7,040 nucleotides of DNA. Source: SVTX01 sp045588675. Lineage in GTDB: Bacteria > Bacillota > Clostridia > Oscillospirales > CAG-272. The position numbers were made by a program, and so were the translations under genes. Below are positions 1 to 6,600 of the stretch, piece after piece. The stretch covers positions 1 through 7,040 of the forward strand of contig JAZNER010000021.1 in assembly GCA_045588675.1 (NCBI GenBank), in the 5' to 3' direction. How positions within the stretch are numbered: the first letter of the stretch is position 1; each line of letters opens with the position of its first letter. The notes below the pieces were generated by a model. The model was not told the origin of the DNA. It made no database searches and saw only the letters and a program-made list of their open reading frames with translations.

Positions 1-141
1 ATTTTTTTTTGAGTGTTTCAAAGTACTCATGAGATAATTGCCAATCTGCAATAATTTGTTTAAGAGAATTTGACATGCGTACACGATATGTTTTGAGAAC
101 TGTAAGCGCGTATTCGACGTATAAACTAAAATATTTGTCAG
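1..141. repeat. Terminal direct repeat, left copy (circular overlap)
   Basis: This stretch is identical to 6900-7040, including the nine-T run near its start. The offset is 6,899 bp. Both copies lie inside the same rep reading frame, and joining them restores that frame. The repeat is therefore best read as the overlap of a circular molecule opened at an arbitrary point, not as a biological terminal repeat. Its length of 141 fits the final k-mer of a common metagenome assembler, which is inference. Confidence 0.95.
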
Positions 142-1057
142 CTTCTGGATTGTCTAAAGTCGAGTTATCTAATTCTTTCGCCTTGCAAAGTAATTGATGT
201 GGTGTGTAATGACCAGAATGAGAAGCTTCTTTGCGAATATTGCCGGTTAATTCTTTGTCAGCACCCCAACCGCAAATGTAATGTGACGAGCTAGCTTTTA
301 AAACTTTGCCTTCTTTGTCAAGAGATATAAAAGCGTCTGGTATATTTTTTGTTACGTGGTCGGTTTTAGCGTAAAATGATTCGACAAAAGACTTTACGTC
401 ATCACAATAATTATCGCGAGTTAAGATTTTGATAGTAGCTTTTTTAGCTAATTTAAACCAGCGTTCGCTAAATGCGTGTTGATATTTTAAAACGTCTTGC
501 AATTTATTTGCTTCTACGAAGAATAAGCAGTGATAATGAGGGTGCCAGCCATAATGCCCCCATGTAAATTCACCAACGCGGATTCTGTGAGTGCAATTAA
601 ATTCGTTGTTAAATTTTGCGAAAATGTCGTAATGAGCGGTTGTTTTCGATTTAGCTTGTTTTACAAAGTTTTTCCACGTTTCTTTTAGTATTTCGTAGAC
701 TTGTTTACAAGAAAAATTATGATAGTGAGGCACGCTAAAAGTAATCATGAAGCCTGCCTCACCTTTTTTTTCGAGGGCGTCGATAGCGGAAGCAATTCTT
801 CCGGCTTCTTTCGCCATACGTTTTGCAGAACACACCGGACACGACCAGGGGCTTTTGCATGTTTGAACGCCCCAATACTTAGCTTGAACGTTATTTTTCA
901 GAAGAATGACTGATGGCGTGTGCATTGGTGCTTTAACTGTTCGCACTGCGCACCATACTTGAGAATTTAATTGTTTGGCGGCGTATGCGTATCTGTCGAG
1001 TTTTAATTTGTTCTTGTAATATTTTTGCAAGATGTAATCGGAAACTTCTACGTTCAT
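1..1057 (-). CDS. rep: Rolling-circle replication initiator Rep, HUH endonuclease (N-terminal 352 codons; continues at 6900)
   Basis: This is the front part of a 429-residue Rep that continues across the artificial contig end into 6900-6667. HUH Reps nick one strand of the plasmid origin, stay joined to the 5' end through a tyrosine, and start rolling-circle replication. Visible elements in order are a Cys cluster CKSPWSCPVC (C67, C73, C76; probable zinc site), a beta strand GFMITFSVPHY at 102-112 in the place of motif 1, the metal-binding HUH motif WHPHYHCLFF (H172, H174, H176), and a candidate catalytic tyrosine Y260 in SHYICGWGADKELTG. After it comes GHYTPHQLL, a pattern I associate with related plasmid Reps. 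The ATG at 1055-1057 overlaps the stop of the upstream gene (ATGA), and only a weak AGAAGA lies in front of it, so translation is probably coupled. The gene is A+T-rich and Lys/Asn-rich compared with the che block. The family call is firm; the exact subfamily and the tyrosine assignment are less so. Confidence 0.9.
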   Translation of the reverse strand, partial: MNVEVSDYILQKYYKNKLKLDRYAYAAKQLNSQVWCAVRTVKAPMHTPSVILLKNNVQAKYWGVQTCKSPWSCPVCSAKRMAKEAGRIASAIDALEKKGEAGFMITFSVPHYHNFSCKQVYEILKETWKNFVKQAKSKTTAHYDIFAKFNNEFNCTHRIRVGEFTWGHYGWHPHYHCLFFVEANKLQDVLKYQHAFSERWFKLAKKATIKILTRDNYCDDVKSFVESFYAKTDHVTKNIPDAFISLDKEGKVLKASSSHYICGWGADKELTGNIRKEASHSGHYTPHQLLCKAKELDNSTLDNPEADKYFSLYVEYALTVLKTYRVRMSNSLKQIIADWQLSHEYFETLKKK

Positions 1058-1326
1058 AAGTCTTCTGCCCTAATTGTTGTCGTCACGCTGGCGGCTTTGC
1101 TGACGAATACGAATGGTGTACCATTTTTATTGAACAGATGAGAGTTAGCAGCGACAGCAGGTTGCGACGAATCAGCCGAGTTGCCAAGTATCGCAGCATA
1201 ATGTTCGCGAATTGCGGCTTTCGTCAAATCACTTTTTGGATTATTGATTTTGAAAACAGTTTCGCCCATATCGCTATCAGCTAAAGTGATTTCAACTGTC
1301 TGCGTGGTTTTTGTTACTACAGCCAT
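1054..1326 (-). CDS. Small DUF2922-like protein, translationally coupled to rep
   Basis: This is a 90-residue protein of unknown function. Its N-terminal half follows the pattern of DUF2922 small Firmicute proteins as I know it: a beta strand (QTVEITLAD), then GETVFKINNPKSDLT with the characteristic NPKxDLT, then a helix (KAAIREHYAAIL). The C-terminal half ends in strand-like segments (FVFVSKAASVTTTIRAEDL). There is no signal peptide, membrane segment or Cys. A GAGGTGA ribosome site precedes the ATG. The stop TGA shares bases with the rep ATG, so the gene is in one operon with rep and probably sets rep translation. DUF1659 and DUF2922 genes often occur as a pair in Firmicutes, and their role is not known to me. 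Possible roles here are replication accessory or copy control, from location only. Confidence 0.6.
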   Translation of the reverse strand: MAVVTKTTQTVEITLADSDMGETVFKINNPKSDLTKAAIREHYAAILGNSADSSQPAVAANSHLFNKNGTPFVFVSKAASVTTTIRAEDL

Positions 1327-1341
1327 TAAGATTCACCTCTT

Positions 1342-1584
1342 TTAAGGTTCATAGTTCAGAATGTCAACATCTACGGAGTAGGAAGCGGATTTTACGACGT
1401 TTGTTGTAAGCTCTTGCATATAGCCTCCTACGAAGTCTTGAAGAGCATTAACAACTTGTGCGTCGGTGCTTGCGTCGAAAATGTTGATGTCGGTGTAGCC
1501 GAGAGTTTCGTTGACAGTATTAGCGCGGGTGTCCGTACCGCTAATTGTCAGTTTTGCAAACACTTGCGCGGGTGTAATAGCCAT
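1342..1584 (-). CDS. Small DUF1659-like protein, first gene of the rep operon
   Basis: This is an 80-residue, mildly acidic protein of unknown function. The likely fold is strand-rich with one central helix: VFAKLTISG, then TLGYTDINIFDASTDAQVVNALQDFV, then SASYSVDVDILNYEP. This matches the general plan and length of DUF1659 proteins, which usually sit beside DUF2922 genes as here, but the residue similarity I can recall is weak. An excellent ribosome site (AAGGAGG, 1592-1598) lies 7 bases before the ATG. A gap of 15 bases separates its stop from the next gene, whose ribosome site lies in that gap. A promoter-like sequence ends about 30 bases upstream. It could instead be an unrelated plasmid small protein. 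Confidence 0.55.
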   Translation of the reverse strand: MAITPAQVFAKLTISGTDTRANTVNETLGYTDINIFDASTDAQVVNALQDFVGGYMQELTTNVVKSASYSVDVDILNYEP

Positions 1585-1591
1585 ATTGATT

Positions 1592-1598
1592 CCTCCTT
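1592..1598 (-). promoter_or_regulatory. Strong ribosome binding site of the DUF1659-like gene
   Basis: On the minus strand this reads AAGGAGG, 7 bases before the ATG at 1582-1584. It fixes the start of the rep operon's first gene and overlaps the stop codon of the cheC stub. Confidence 0.8.
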
Positions 1599-1659
1599 AC
1601 ATTTTTATTCGCATTTTATCGTTGAGCTGATTCGGCGTCAAGTCAAATTCATCAATCAT
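1597..1659 (-). pseudogene. cheC: Probable 5' stub of cheC, truncated after about 14 codons
   Basis: A 20-codon frame starts 27 bases after the cheW stop, behind a GGAG site, and ends at TAA 1597-1599. Its first residues, MIDEFDLTPNQLND, resemble the start of CheC phosphatases from Firmicutes, where a short acidic leader is followed by (L/M)xxxQLDALKEIGNIG. The similarity stops there, and the last six residues (KMRIKM) do not fit. CheC normally follows cheW in Firmicute che operons, so position supports the call. I infer that the captured chromosomal segment ends inside this codon stretch, around 1615-1625, where the replication cassette begins. The match is short; a chance small frame or a short leader peptide for the rep operon is the alternative. 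Confidence 0.5.
1613..1641 (-). promoter_or_regulatory. Predicted sigma-A promoter of the DUF1659-DUF2922-rep operon
   Basis: Reading the minus strand, a TTGACG -35 box (1636-1641) is followed by exactly 17 bases and a TAAAAT -10 box (1613-1618). Transcription would begin near 1606, just before the AAGGAGG site. The -35 box lies in the presumed cheC stub and the -10 box at or just past the presumed junction, so the promoter may be a hybrid made by the fusion. An overlapping TTGACT lies at 1641-1646 but its spacing of 22 is too long. Confidence 0.6.
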
Positions 1660-1686
1660 AAAAAATCATCTCCACATTTTTATTTA

Positions 1687-2169
1687 TTAATTCAAAGCGA
1701 CAATCTCTTCCAAGTTGAGCATGGTGACAAGTCGCCCGTCGATATTGCCAATGCCGCTGAGGAATTTTTCCATAGCCCTATCGCTGACGGTTTTTTTGGG
1801 GTCAACGAGTTTGGTACGAATAGTTAAAACTTCAGTAACGGCGTCAACCAACATACCAACTTGCAAATCGCCGACGATAACAGTAACGATACGAGTGGTG
1901 GCAGAGTAGGGAGTTTCCTCAATGCCGAGCCGCTTTTTGAGGTCGATAACGGGCATAACGGAGCCGCGCTGATTGATAACGCCTTTGATAAAGCTAGCGG
2001 CGAAGGGTACGCGAGTAATATCAACCAAATTGTGAATTTCTTGCACGTGGAAGATATTGACACCGTATTCCTCATCGCGCAACTTGAAAGCGACAACTTG
2101 CATAGCGGTAACTTGTTCTTCCTCGTCAACTGACGAAACGGGTTTATTAGCCACGCTGTCTTTAGCCAT
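1687..2169 (-). CDS. cheW: Chemotaxis coupling protein CheW
   Basis: CheW is the cytoplasmic adaptor that links methyl-accepting chemoreceptors to the histidine kinase CheA at the membrane arrays. The 160-residue protein has the family's usual length and is complete. After a charged, variable leader (1-22) comes the single SH3-like CheW domain: MQVVAFKLRDEEYGVNIFHVQEIHNL, then ITRVPFAASFIKGVINQRGSVMPVIDLKKRLG with the conserved NxRG (R68) and PVIDL core, then strands around TTRIVTVIVGDLQVGMLVDAV and LVTMLNLEEIV. A GGAG site lies about 9 bases before the ATG. It follows cheA after a 96-base gap holding a long hairpin, the usual cheA-cheW order. A probable cheC stub follows directly. No terminator separates it from the rep operon, so read-through into rep is possible. 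Confidence 0.95.
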   Translation of the reverse strand: MAKDSVANKPVSSVDEEEQVTAMQVVAFKLRDEEYGVNIFHVQEIHNLVDITRVPFAASFIKGVINQRGSVMPVIDLKKRLGIEETPYSATTRIVTVIVGDLQVGMLVDAVTEVLTIRTKLVDPKKTVSDRAMEKFLSGIGNIDGRLVTMLNLEEIVALN

Positions 2170-2197
2170 ATAAAAAATCTCCTTTCAGTCGATTTTT

Positions 2198-2266
2198 AGT
2201 GATTAGTGATTGGTGGTTAGCAATTAGGTTTTTTTCCTAACCCCCAACCACTAACCACTAACCACT
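2198..2266 (-). repeat. Intergenic hairpin of 7-bp tandem repeats between cheA and cheW
   Basis: Two 31-base arms (2198-2228 and 2236-2266) form an imperfect inverted repeat around a 7-base homopolymer loop. On the minus strand the first arm contains three copies of AGTGGTT, and the second contains related TAACCAC, CAATCAC and TAATCAC units. Five of the seven mismatches are A/G differences that become G-U pairs in the minus-strand transcript, which suggests the structure matters as RNA. No T-run follows, so it is not a typical terminator. It resembles short tandem heptamer repeats spread through some bacterial genomes. It probably protects or attenuates the cheA-cheW message. The edge touches the cheA stop. 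Confidence 0.75.
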
Positions 2267-4383
2267 TAATTAAGCATAGTAGCCACGTCGAGAATTAAAG
2301 CAACGCGCCCGTCGCCGAGAACCGTTGCGCCAGAGAACATCTTCAAGCCCATGAACAAATTGCCCAGAGTTTTAATAACAATTTCCTGTTGCCCGATAAG
2401 TTTATCGACGACAATGCCGGCTTTGGAGTCGCCCGCGTGCACGACGACGACGAAGAGTTCTTTAGTATCCTTAACGTGTGGAACCATTAAAGATTCTTCC
2501 ATGCGGATAATGGGGATAATTTCGCCGCGCAGGACGATAACTTCATTATTTTGGACGGTGCTAATATCGCTAGGCTGAATGCTCAAAGTGCTATCGATAG
2601 AGGCGAGCGGGATTGCATACATTTCCGCTTGCACTTGTACTAGCATTGCTTGTATAATAGCAAGGGTAAGAGGAAGTTTAATTTTGAAAATGGAGCCTTC
2701 GTTAACGTGGGTCTCAACGTCGACTTGCCCGGATAGGGATTCGATTTTGGATTTAACAACGTCCATACCGACGCCGCGTCCGGAAATGTCGGAGATTTTT
2801 TCAGCGGTAGAGAAGCCCGGCAGGAAGACGATACGAACGGCGTCCGCATCGGGCATAGCGTCGACTTCCTCTTGACTGAATAAGCCTTTCTCAACGGCTT
2901 TATGGCGGATAATATCGGCGTCAATGCCCTTGCCGTCGTCAGTAACCATGATAACGACGTTGTTACCTTCGTGGCGAGCGATAAGCCCGACTTCGCCGAT
3001 ACGGGGTTTACCTTTAGCCTCGCGCTCGTCAGGCATTTCGATACCGTGGTCGAGCGAATTTCTAAGCAAGTGCATAATGGGGTCGCCGATTTCGTCGATA
3101 ACGGTGCGGTCGAGTTCGGTATCTTCGCCCTCGATAGTCAAGTTAATTTCCTTGTTGAGTTCTTTGGTAACGTCGCGAACCATGCGCGGGAAGCGGTTAA
3201 AGACTTGGCTAACGGGAACCATGCGGACTTTCATAACGATATTTTGGAGGTCGGTAGTAACTCTATCCATTTGCTCCAAAGTTTCAGTGAGTTCGGACAG
3301 TCTATGAGTTTGCCCGATTTGTTCAAGGCGGACTTTATTAATAACCAATTCGCCCATTAAATTCATAAGGGTATCAAGTTTTTCAATATCGACGCGAACG
3401 GATTGCCCAGCGTGAGATTTCTTTTGAGCAGCGGCATTAGCTGCCGATGATTGACCGCCGCCGGCTGCAGGCGGGGCAGGTTTATTAGCCGGAGCAGAAG
3501 ATTTCGGAGCGGGAGTTGGAGCAGGAGCCGTTGCCGGTGCAGTCTCGGCTGATTTTTGTTCGACGACAGGAGTTGACGATTGAGGGGGCTGGGGGGTAGA
3601 AGCAACACCCAAATTAATAATTTGAGTATCAGCGGATTCGATTTCGGAAATGCCCAAAACGGCTTCGCGAATTTGTTCTTCTTCGGAGCCGGTAATTAAA
3701 ATGACTTCAAAGGAACGCTCGAAAGCTTCCTGTTCCAAATCTTCAGCGGGTGGGATAGTACGGATAACTTCGCCGAGTTCCTCTAAGGCGTTCATAACCA
3801 TATAGGAACGGGCGGATTTAAGCAGGCAAGATTCAGCGAGAGTGACTTTAAGATAAATGCCGTGCATACCGGTTTTAGTAGCTTCGGTGATAATATTTTT
3901 TTCGGTATCGGAGAGTTCGACGGGGACATCAGCAGATACAGCAGACGCTTCGACAGCGGCGGGTTTATCAGCAGTTGGCGCAGGAGCTGTTGTAGTAGCT
4001 GGAGCGGCAGAAGCCCCTTCGCCGCGCAAAATGGCAGATAATTTAGCGACCAAATCTGATACATCGATAAGGTCTTCTGGGTCACCGTTAGCGACGTTAT
4101 TAATCATTTGTTCGAGAGAATCAATACATTTAAAGAGGGTGTCGATAATATCGCCCGTTACAGCTAATTGTTCTTTGCGCAACATATCGAGGACGTCTTC
4201 CATCTCGTGAGTAAGTTCAGCGATTTTGTTATAGCCCATAGTGGCGGACATGCCCTTAAGGGTGTGAGCGTTCCGGAAAATTTCATTAAGAATAGACAAA
4301 TCTTCGGCGTTATCTTCCAAGCCGAGCAAGCCGTCGTTGAGCGATTGCAAATGTTCATGCGCTCCAACTGGTGCAAGTTCCAT
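2266..4383 (-). CDS. cheA: Chemotaxis histidine kinase CheA, with an atypical N-terminus
   Basis: CheA autophosphorylates at receptor arrays and passes the phosphate to CheY and CheB. All five domains are present in 705 residues. P1 (to about 105) carries phospho-acceptor H40 in NAHTLKG. P2 (about 158-260), the response-regulator docking part, lies between Ala/Pro-rich linkers (121-155 and 261-326). P3 dimerisation helices start near 328 (VDIEKLDTLMNLMGELVINK). P4 kinase domain has the N box MHLLRNSLDHG (438-448), G1 DDGKGID (482-488) and G2 GRGVGMD (535-541). The P5 CheW-like domain runs from about 574 to the end. ATP-binding residues look intact. The oddity is the first eight residues, MELAPVGA, which replace the usual leader ending in DEA before HEHLQSL, so the first helix of P1 is shortened. 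The start is secure: in-frame TAA two codons upstream and AAGGAGG 9 bases away. It lies 19 bases after fapA. The N-terminus is probably a fusion from circle closure. Confidence 0.95.
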   Translation of the reverse strand: MELAPVGAHEHLQSLNDGLLGLEDNAEDLSILNEIFRNAHTLKGMSATMGYNKIAELTHEMEDVLDMLRKEQLAVTGDIIDTLFKCIDSLEQMINNVANGDPEDLIDVSDLVAKLSAILRGEGASAAPATTTAPAPTADKPAAVEASAVSADVPVELSDTEKNIITEATKTGMHGIYLKVTLAESCLLKSARSYMVMNALEELGEVIRTIPPAEDLEQEAFERSFEVILITGSEEEQIREAVLGISEIESADTQIINLGVASTPQPPQSSTPVVEQKSAETAPATAPAPTPAPKSSAPANKPAPPAAGGGQSSAANAAAQKKSHAGQSVRVDIEKLDTLMNLMGELVINKVRLEQIGQTHRLSELTETLEQMDRVTTDLQNIVMKVRMVPVSQVFNRFPRMVRDVTKELNKEINLTIEGEDTELDRTVIDEIGDPIMHLLRNSLDHGIEMPDEREAKGKPRIGEVGLIARHEGNNVVIMVTDDGKGIDADIIRHKAVEKGLFSQEEVDAMPDADAVRIVFLPGFSTAEKISDISGRGVGMDVVKSKIESLSGQVDVETHVNEGSIFKIKLPLTLAIIQAMLVQVQAEMYAIPLASIDSTLSIQPSDISTVQNNEVIVLRGEIIPIIRMEESLMVPHVKDTKELFVVVVHAGDSKAGIVVDKLIGQQEIVIKTLGNLFMGLKMFSGATVLGDGRVALILDVATMLN

Positions 4384-4402
4384 TTTTTATTCCTCCTTGC
4401 GA

Positions 4403-6064
4403 TTAATAAGTGCCAACCTCGACTTCGCCCTCGTCGTTGAGCGAAATGCTACAACGTTTGTACTCCGATTGAATGCTTTTTAAAACGTTGTTGATTGAAA
4501 GGCGCACGCCGGGATAAATCGTGCCGCTTACTCGGATTTTGCCGTTCTTCATGTTCGTCAGCTTGGCTTCAATTTCTAAAATCCGCTTCTCGTCGCGCTT
4601 AATCTGCCCCGCCAACGGAAATTGCGAACGTATCAACGCATTTATCGATTCAATGCGGCTTTTGGGTAATTTGTTTATGTCTATCTTCGATAGCGTGTTG
4701 AGCGTCTGTGTTATGTGCGTCAAGCGTTTCTTGGATTCTTTGTATGCTTTCCGCAACGCTTGATATTCTTTTTGTAAGTTCGGGTCAACACCAACGGAAA
4801 CTTTCGTAACCACAAACGACGAGTTGCCAATAATTTTTACGCTGACTTCTTCGCCCGCAACCGCATGCCCGCCGGTTATTTGCCCGTGTTTGTCTTCCAT
4901 TACTAAACGCTTACCCGCTCTGATTTGCGAGTGTAACGCTATGTCCGCTATAAATATATCATTGCCAGCCTCAATTAAAGCGTTTTCAGCAAAAGCAGTT
5001 CTAACGTCGTGTTCAGCGAAAACTTTTGCTCTGTCCGCACCCGTTATGCCCCCGCTTATGTAAACGTTGCGACCAGTCACCTCCGCGCCGTTGATTGAAC
5101 CCTTAATCTCAATGTCGCCTGTCGCTTTAACCTTAAAACCCTGCTCAACGTCGCCCTTAATTTGAATCGTGCCGTCAAAATCTATATCGCCCGTCTGTAC
5201 GCCAACTCCGCCCTTTATCTCAAGGCGCGGGTCAACACTTATGCGCGAGCCTTTGTCCACTATCTGCCCGTTAACCGTCGCTATCAATCTGTGCTCCCCA
5301 ACGACTTTGGTATTTTTGCCTTCCGGCATCGGAATCGGTCGCCCATTCTGCGCAGGGACTACTTCTCCCAAAATATTTTTGCCCGGCGTGCCTTTCGTCT
5401 GCGGTATTCGTATCGCTAACGTCTGATTTTCCTTCGCTAATACAAACAAATTCAAATCCTTATAATCAGCACGCCCGTATTCGTCGATAATCGGCTTGCC
5501 TTGAATACCTAAATTAAATTTCCGGTCAATGTAAGCATTCTCGCCCGGAATCGGCAAAAGCCCTTCTGCCGCAACGAACGGTGTTAAACTCCTTATCCCA
5601 ATTTCTATCGCGCCCTCGTTAATGCCGTAGACAACGCCCGCCTCGCTTAATGCCGCCATAACCATATCTTTTGTCGGGAGCCGTGCCCCTTCCCGCGTAT
5701 CATAACGTATCGTCGCCTTCATGCGGTCGCGCGTCATTTCTACGACTATTCGTGCGTAGGGTTCCTCTTCCTCATTGCCCGCAAAGATTTCCTCGCCGCT
5801 AACCGCCGCCTTTAATGCTTCTTCGCTAATTTGTACTGGCTCGGCTATTTTTTGCGGTCTGCCGTTCGCCTCGCGCATTGTTCGTGAAAGTGTCCCTACA
5901 TCATAATCTAAAACTTTACAATCACGCAGAATTTGACGCATATCGCTCAGCTCAAAGAGACGTTCTCCGTCCAAATTGGGATAAACCGTCAAATAAACGC
6001 CGTCCGGCTTAAATTCGTATTTGTAACCGGAGGCTGGACCGCCTAAGATAAGATTGTCACTCAT
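4403..6064 (-). CDS. fapA: FapA / DUF342 family polymer-forming-type protein
   Basis: This is a complete 553-residue cytoplasmic protein of the DUF342 family, called flagellar assembly protein A. Such proteins are linked by context to flagella and cell-envelope or polar functions, but their biochemical role is poorly known. Domain order is a variable leader with an acidic patch (NEEEEPYARI near 97), the FapA N-terminal domain (about 105-280; DRKFNLGIQGKPIIDEYGRADY, GTPGKNILGE), a right-handed beta-helix of short repeats (about 280-425; e.g. DIDFDGTIQIKGDVEQGFKV, GDIEIKGSINGAEV), a charged coiled coil (about 428-515) and a C-terminal strand region (GTIYPGVRLSINN). The ATG overlaps the fliA stop (ATGA) and has GGAGG 8 bases upstream, so it is naturally coupled to sigma-28. 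Codon use matches cheA and cheW, pointing to the same donor chromosome. No truncation is seen. Confidence 0.9.
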   Translation of the reverse strand: MSDNLILGGPASGYKYEFKPDGVYLTVYPNLDGERLFELSDMRQILRDCKVLDYDVGTLSRTMREANGRPQKIAEPVQISEEALKAAVSGEEIFAGNEEEEPYARIVVEMTRDRMKATIRYDTREGARLPTKDMVMAALSEAGVVYGINEGAIEIGIRSLTPFVAAEGLLPIPGENAYIDRKFNLGIQGKPIIDEYGRADYKDLNLFVLAKENQTLAIRIPQTKGTPGKNILGEVVPAQNGRPIPMPEGKNTKVVGEHRLIATVNGQIVDKGSRISVDPRLEIKGGVGVQTGDIDFDGTIQIKGDVEQGFKVKATGDIEIKGSINGAEVTGRNVYISGGITGADRAKVFAEHDVRTAFAENALIEAGNDIFIADIALHSQIRAGKRLVMEDKHGQITGGHAVAGEEVSVKIIGNSSFVVTKVSVGVDPNLQKEYQALRKAYKESKKRLTHITQTLNTLSKIDINKLPKSRIESINALIRSQFPLAGQIKRDEKRILEIEAKLTNMKNGKIRVSGTIYPGVRLSINNVLKSIQSEYKRCSISLNDEGEVEVGTY

Positions 6065-6600
6065 CGGGTTACCTCCTTTTGTAAATAACTGCGCATGCTT
6101 AATATCGCTTTCGTGTGCAACTGGGAGATTCGCGCCTCTGTCAAGTGCATTACCAAACTGATTTCCTTTAGCGTCATTTCCTCATAATAGTAAAGCGTCA
6201 CCACAAGCCGTTCACGTTCCGGCAGTCGCTCTATCGCCTTTGCTAGCGTTTCTTTCAGCTCGAATAGTTCCGTTGAGCCGTTCGGGTCGATTGCCTCTGC
6301 CGCGTCCGTTTTTAGATACTCCTCTAGCGGAATCACTGTTGCCGCGTTGCATTGATTCACTAGCGTTTGAAGTTCCGCTGTCGAAATTTCCAACGCCGTT
6401 GCTATTTCGTTATCGGTTGCCGCTCGTCCTAATTCGTTTTCTAGTCGGCAAACTGTTTGCTCATACTTGCGAATTTTTTGGCGCATTGAAACGCTTATCC
6501 AATCTTTCGAGCGCAGATAATCAAGCATTGCGCCGCGAATCCGCACGCCCGCATACGTTTCAAATTTTATGTTGCGCGTCACGTCGAATCGGTCAATCGC
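6061..6600 (-). pseudogene. fliA: 5'-truncated flagellar sigma factor sigma-28 (FliA/SigD)
   Basis: Sigma-28 directs RNA polymerase to late flagellar and chemotaxis promoters. Only the last 70% or so is here. Homology begins abruptly at AIDRFDVTRNIKFETYAGVRIRG (region 2.3), one codon after an in-frame TAA at 6604-6606, and runs through regions 2.4 and 3 (DYLRSKDWISVSMRQK) to an intact region 4 (about 108-173 counted from the GTG at 6580-6582), with helix-turn-helix TLKEISLVMHLTEARISQL. Regions 2.1-2.2, which hold the main core-polymerase contact, are missing; full proteins have roughly 240-250 residues. Recognisable sigma residues lie upstream of the GTG and there is no ribosome site before it, so 173 residues is not a natural protein. 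A strong terminator ends 13 bases before the junction. I regard this as a decayed fragment carried along with fapA, though a C-terminal peptide could still be made. Confidence 0.85.

Noticed and set aside
701..913. Plus-strand 70-codon frame inside rep
   Set aside because: It is antisense to the Cys cluster and motif 1 region of Rep and has no supporting start signals.
1414..1827. Plus-strand open frame of 137 codons opposite cheW and the DUF1659-like gene
   Set aside because: It lies across two well-supported minus-strand genes, has no ribosome site, and its translation looks like antisense of the real frames.
2198..2266. The cheA-cheW hairpin as a transcription terminator
   Set aside because: No run of T follows the stem on the minus strand, and the two genes are normally co-transcribed.
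2902..3360. Plus-strand open frame of 152 codons opposite cheA
   Set aside because: It is antisense to the conserved kinase domains of cheA, where codon bias keeps stops out of the opposite frame. No family features are visible.
3409..3608. Repetitive-looking GC-rich stretch in cheA as a tandem repeat or CRISPR-like array
   Set aside because: It encodes the Ala/Pro-rich interdomain linker of CheA. There is no regular unit or spacing.
6061..6582. A natural short 173-residue sigma factor starting at the GTG
   Set aside because: Conserved sigma-28 residues continue upstream of the GTG to a stop, there is no ribosome site, and regions 2.1-2.2 are missing.
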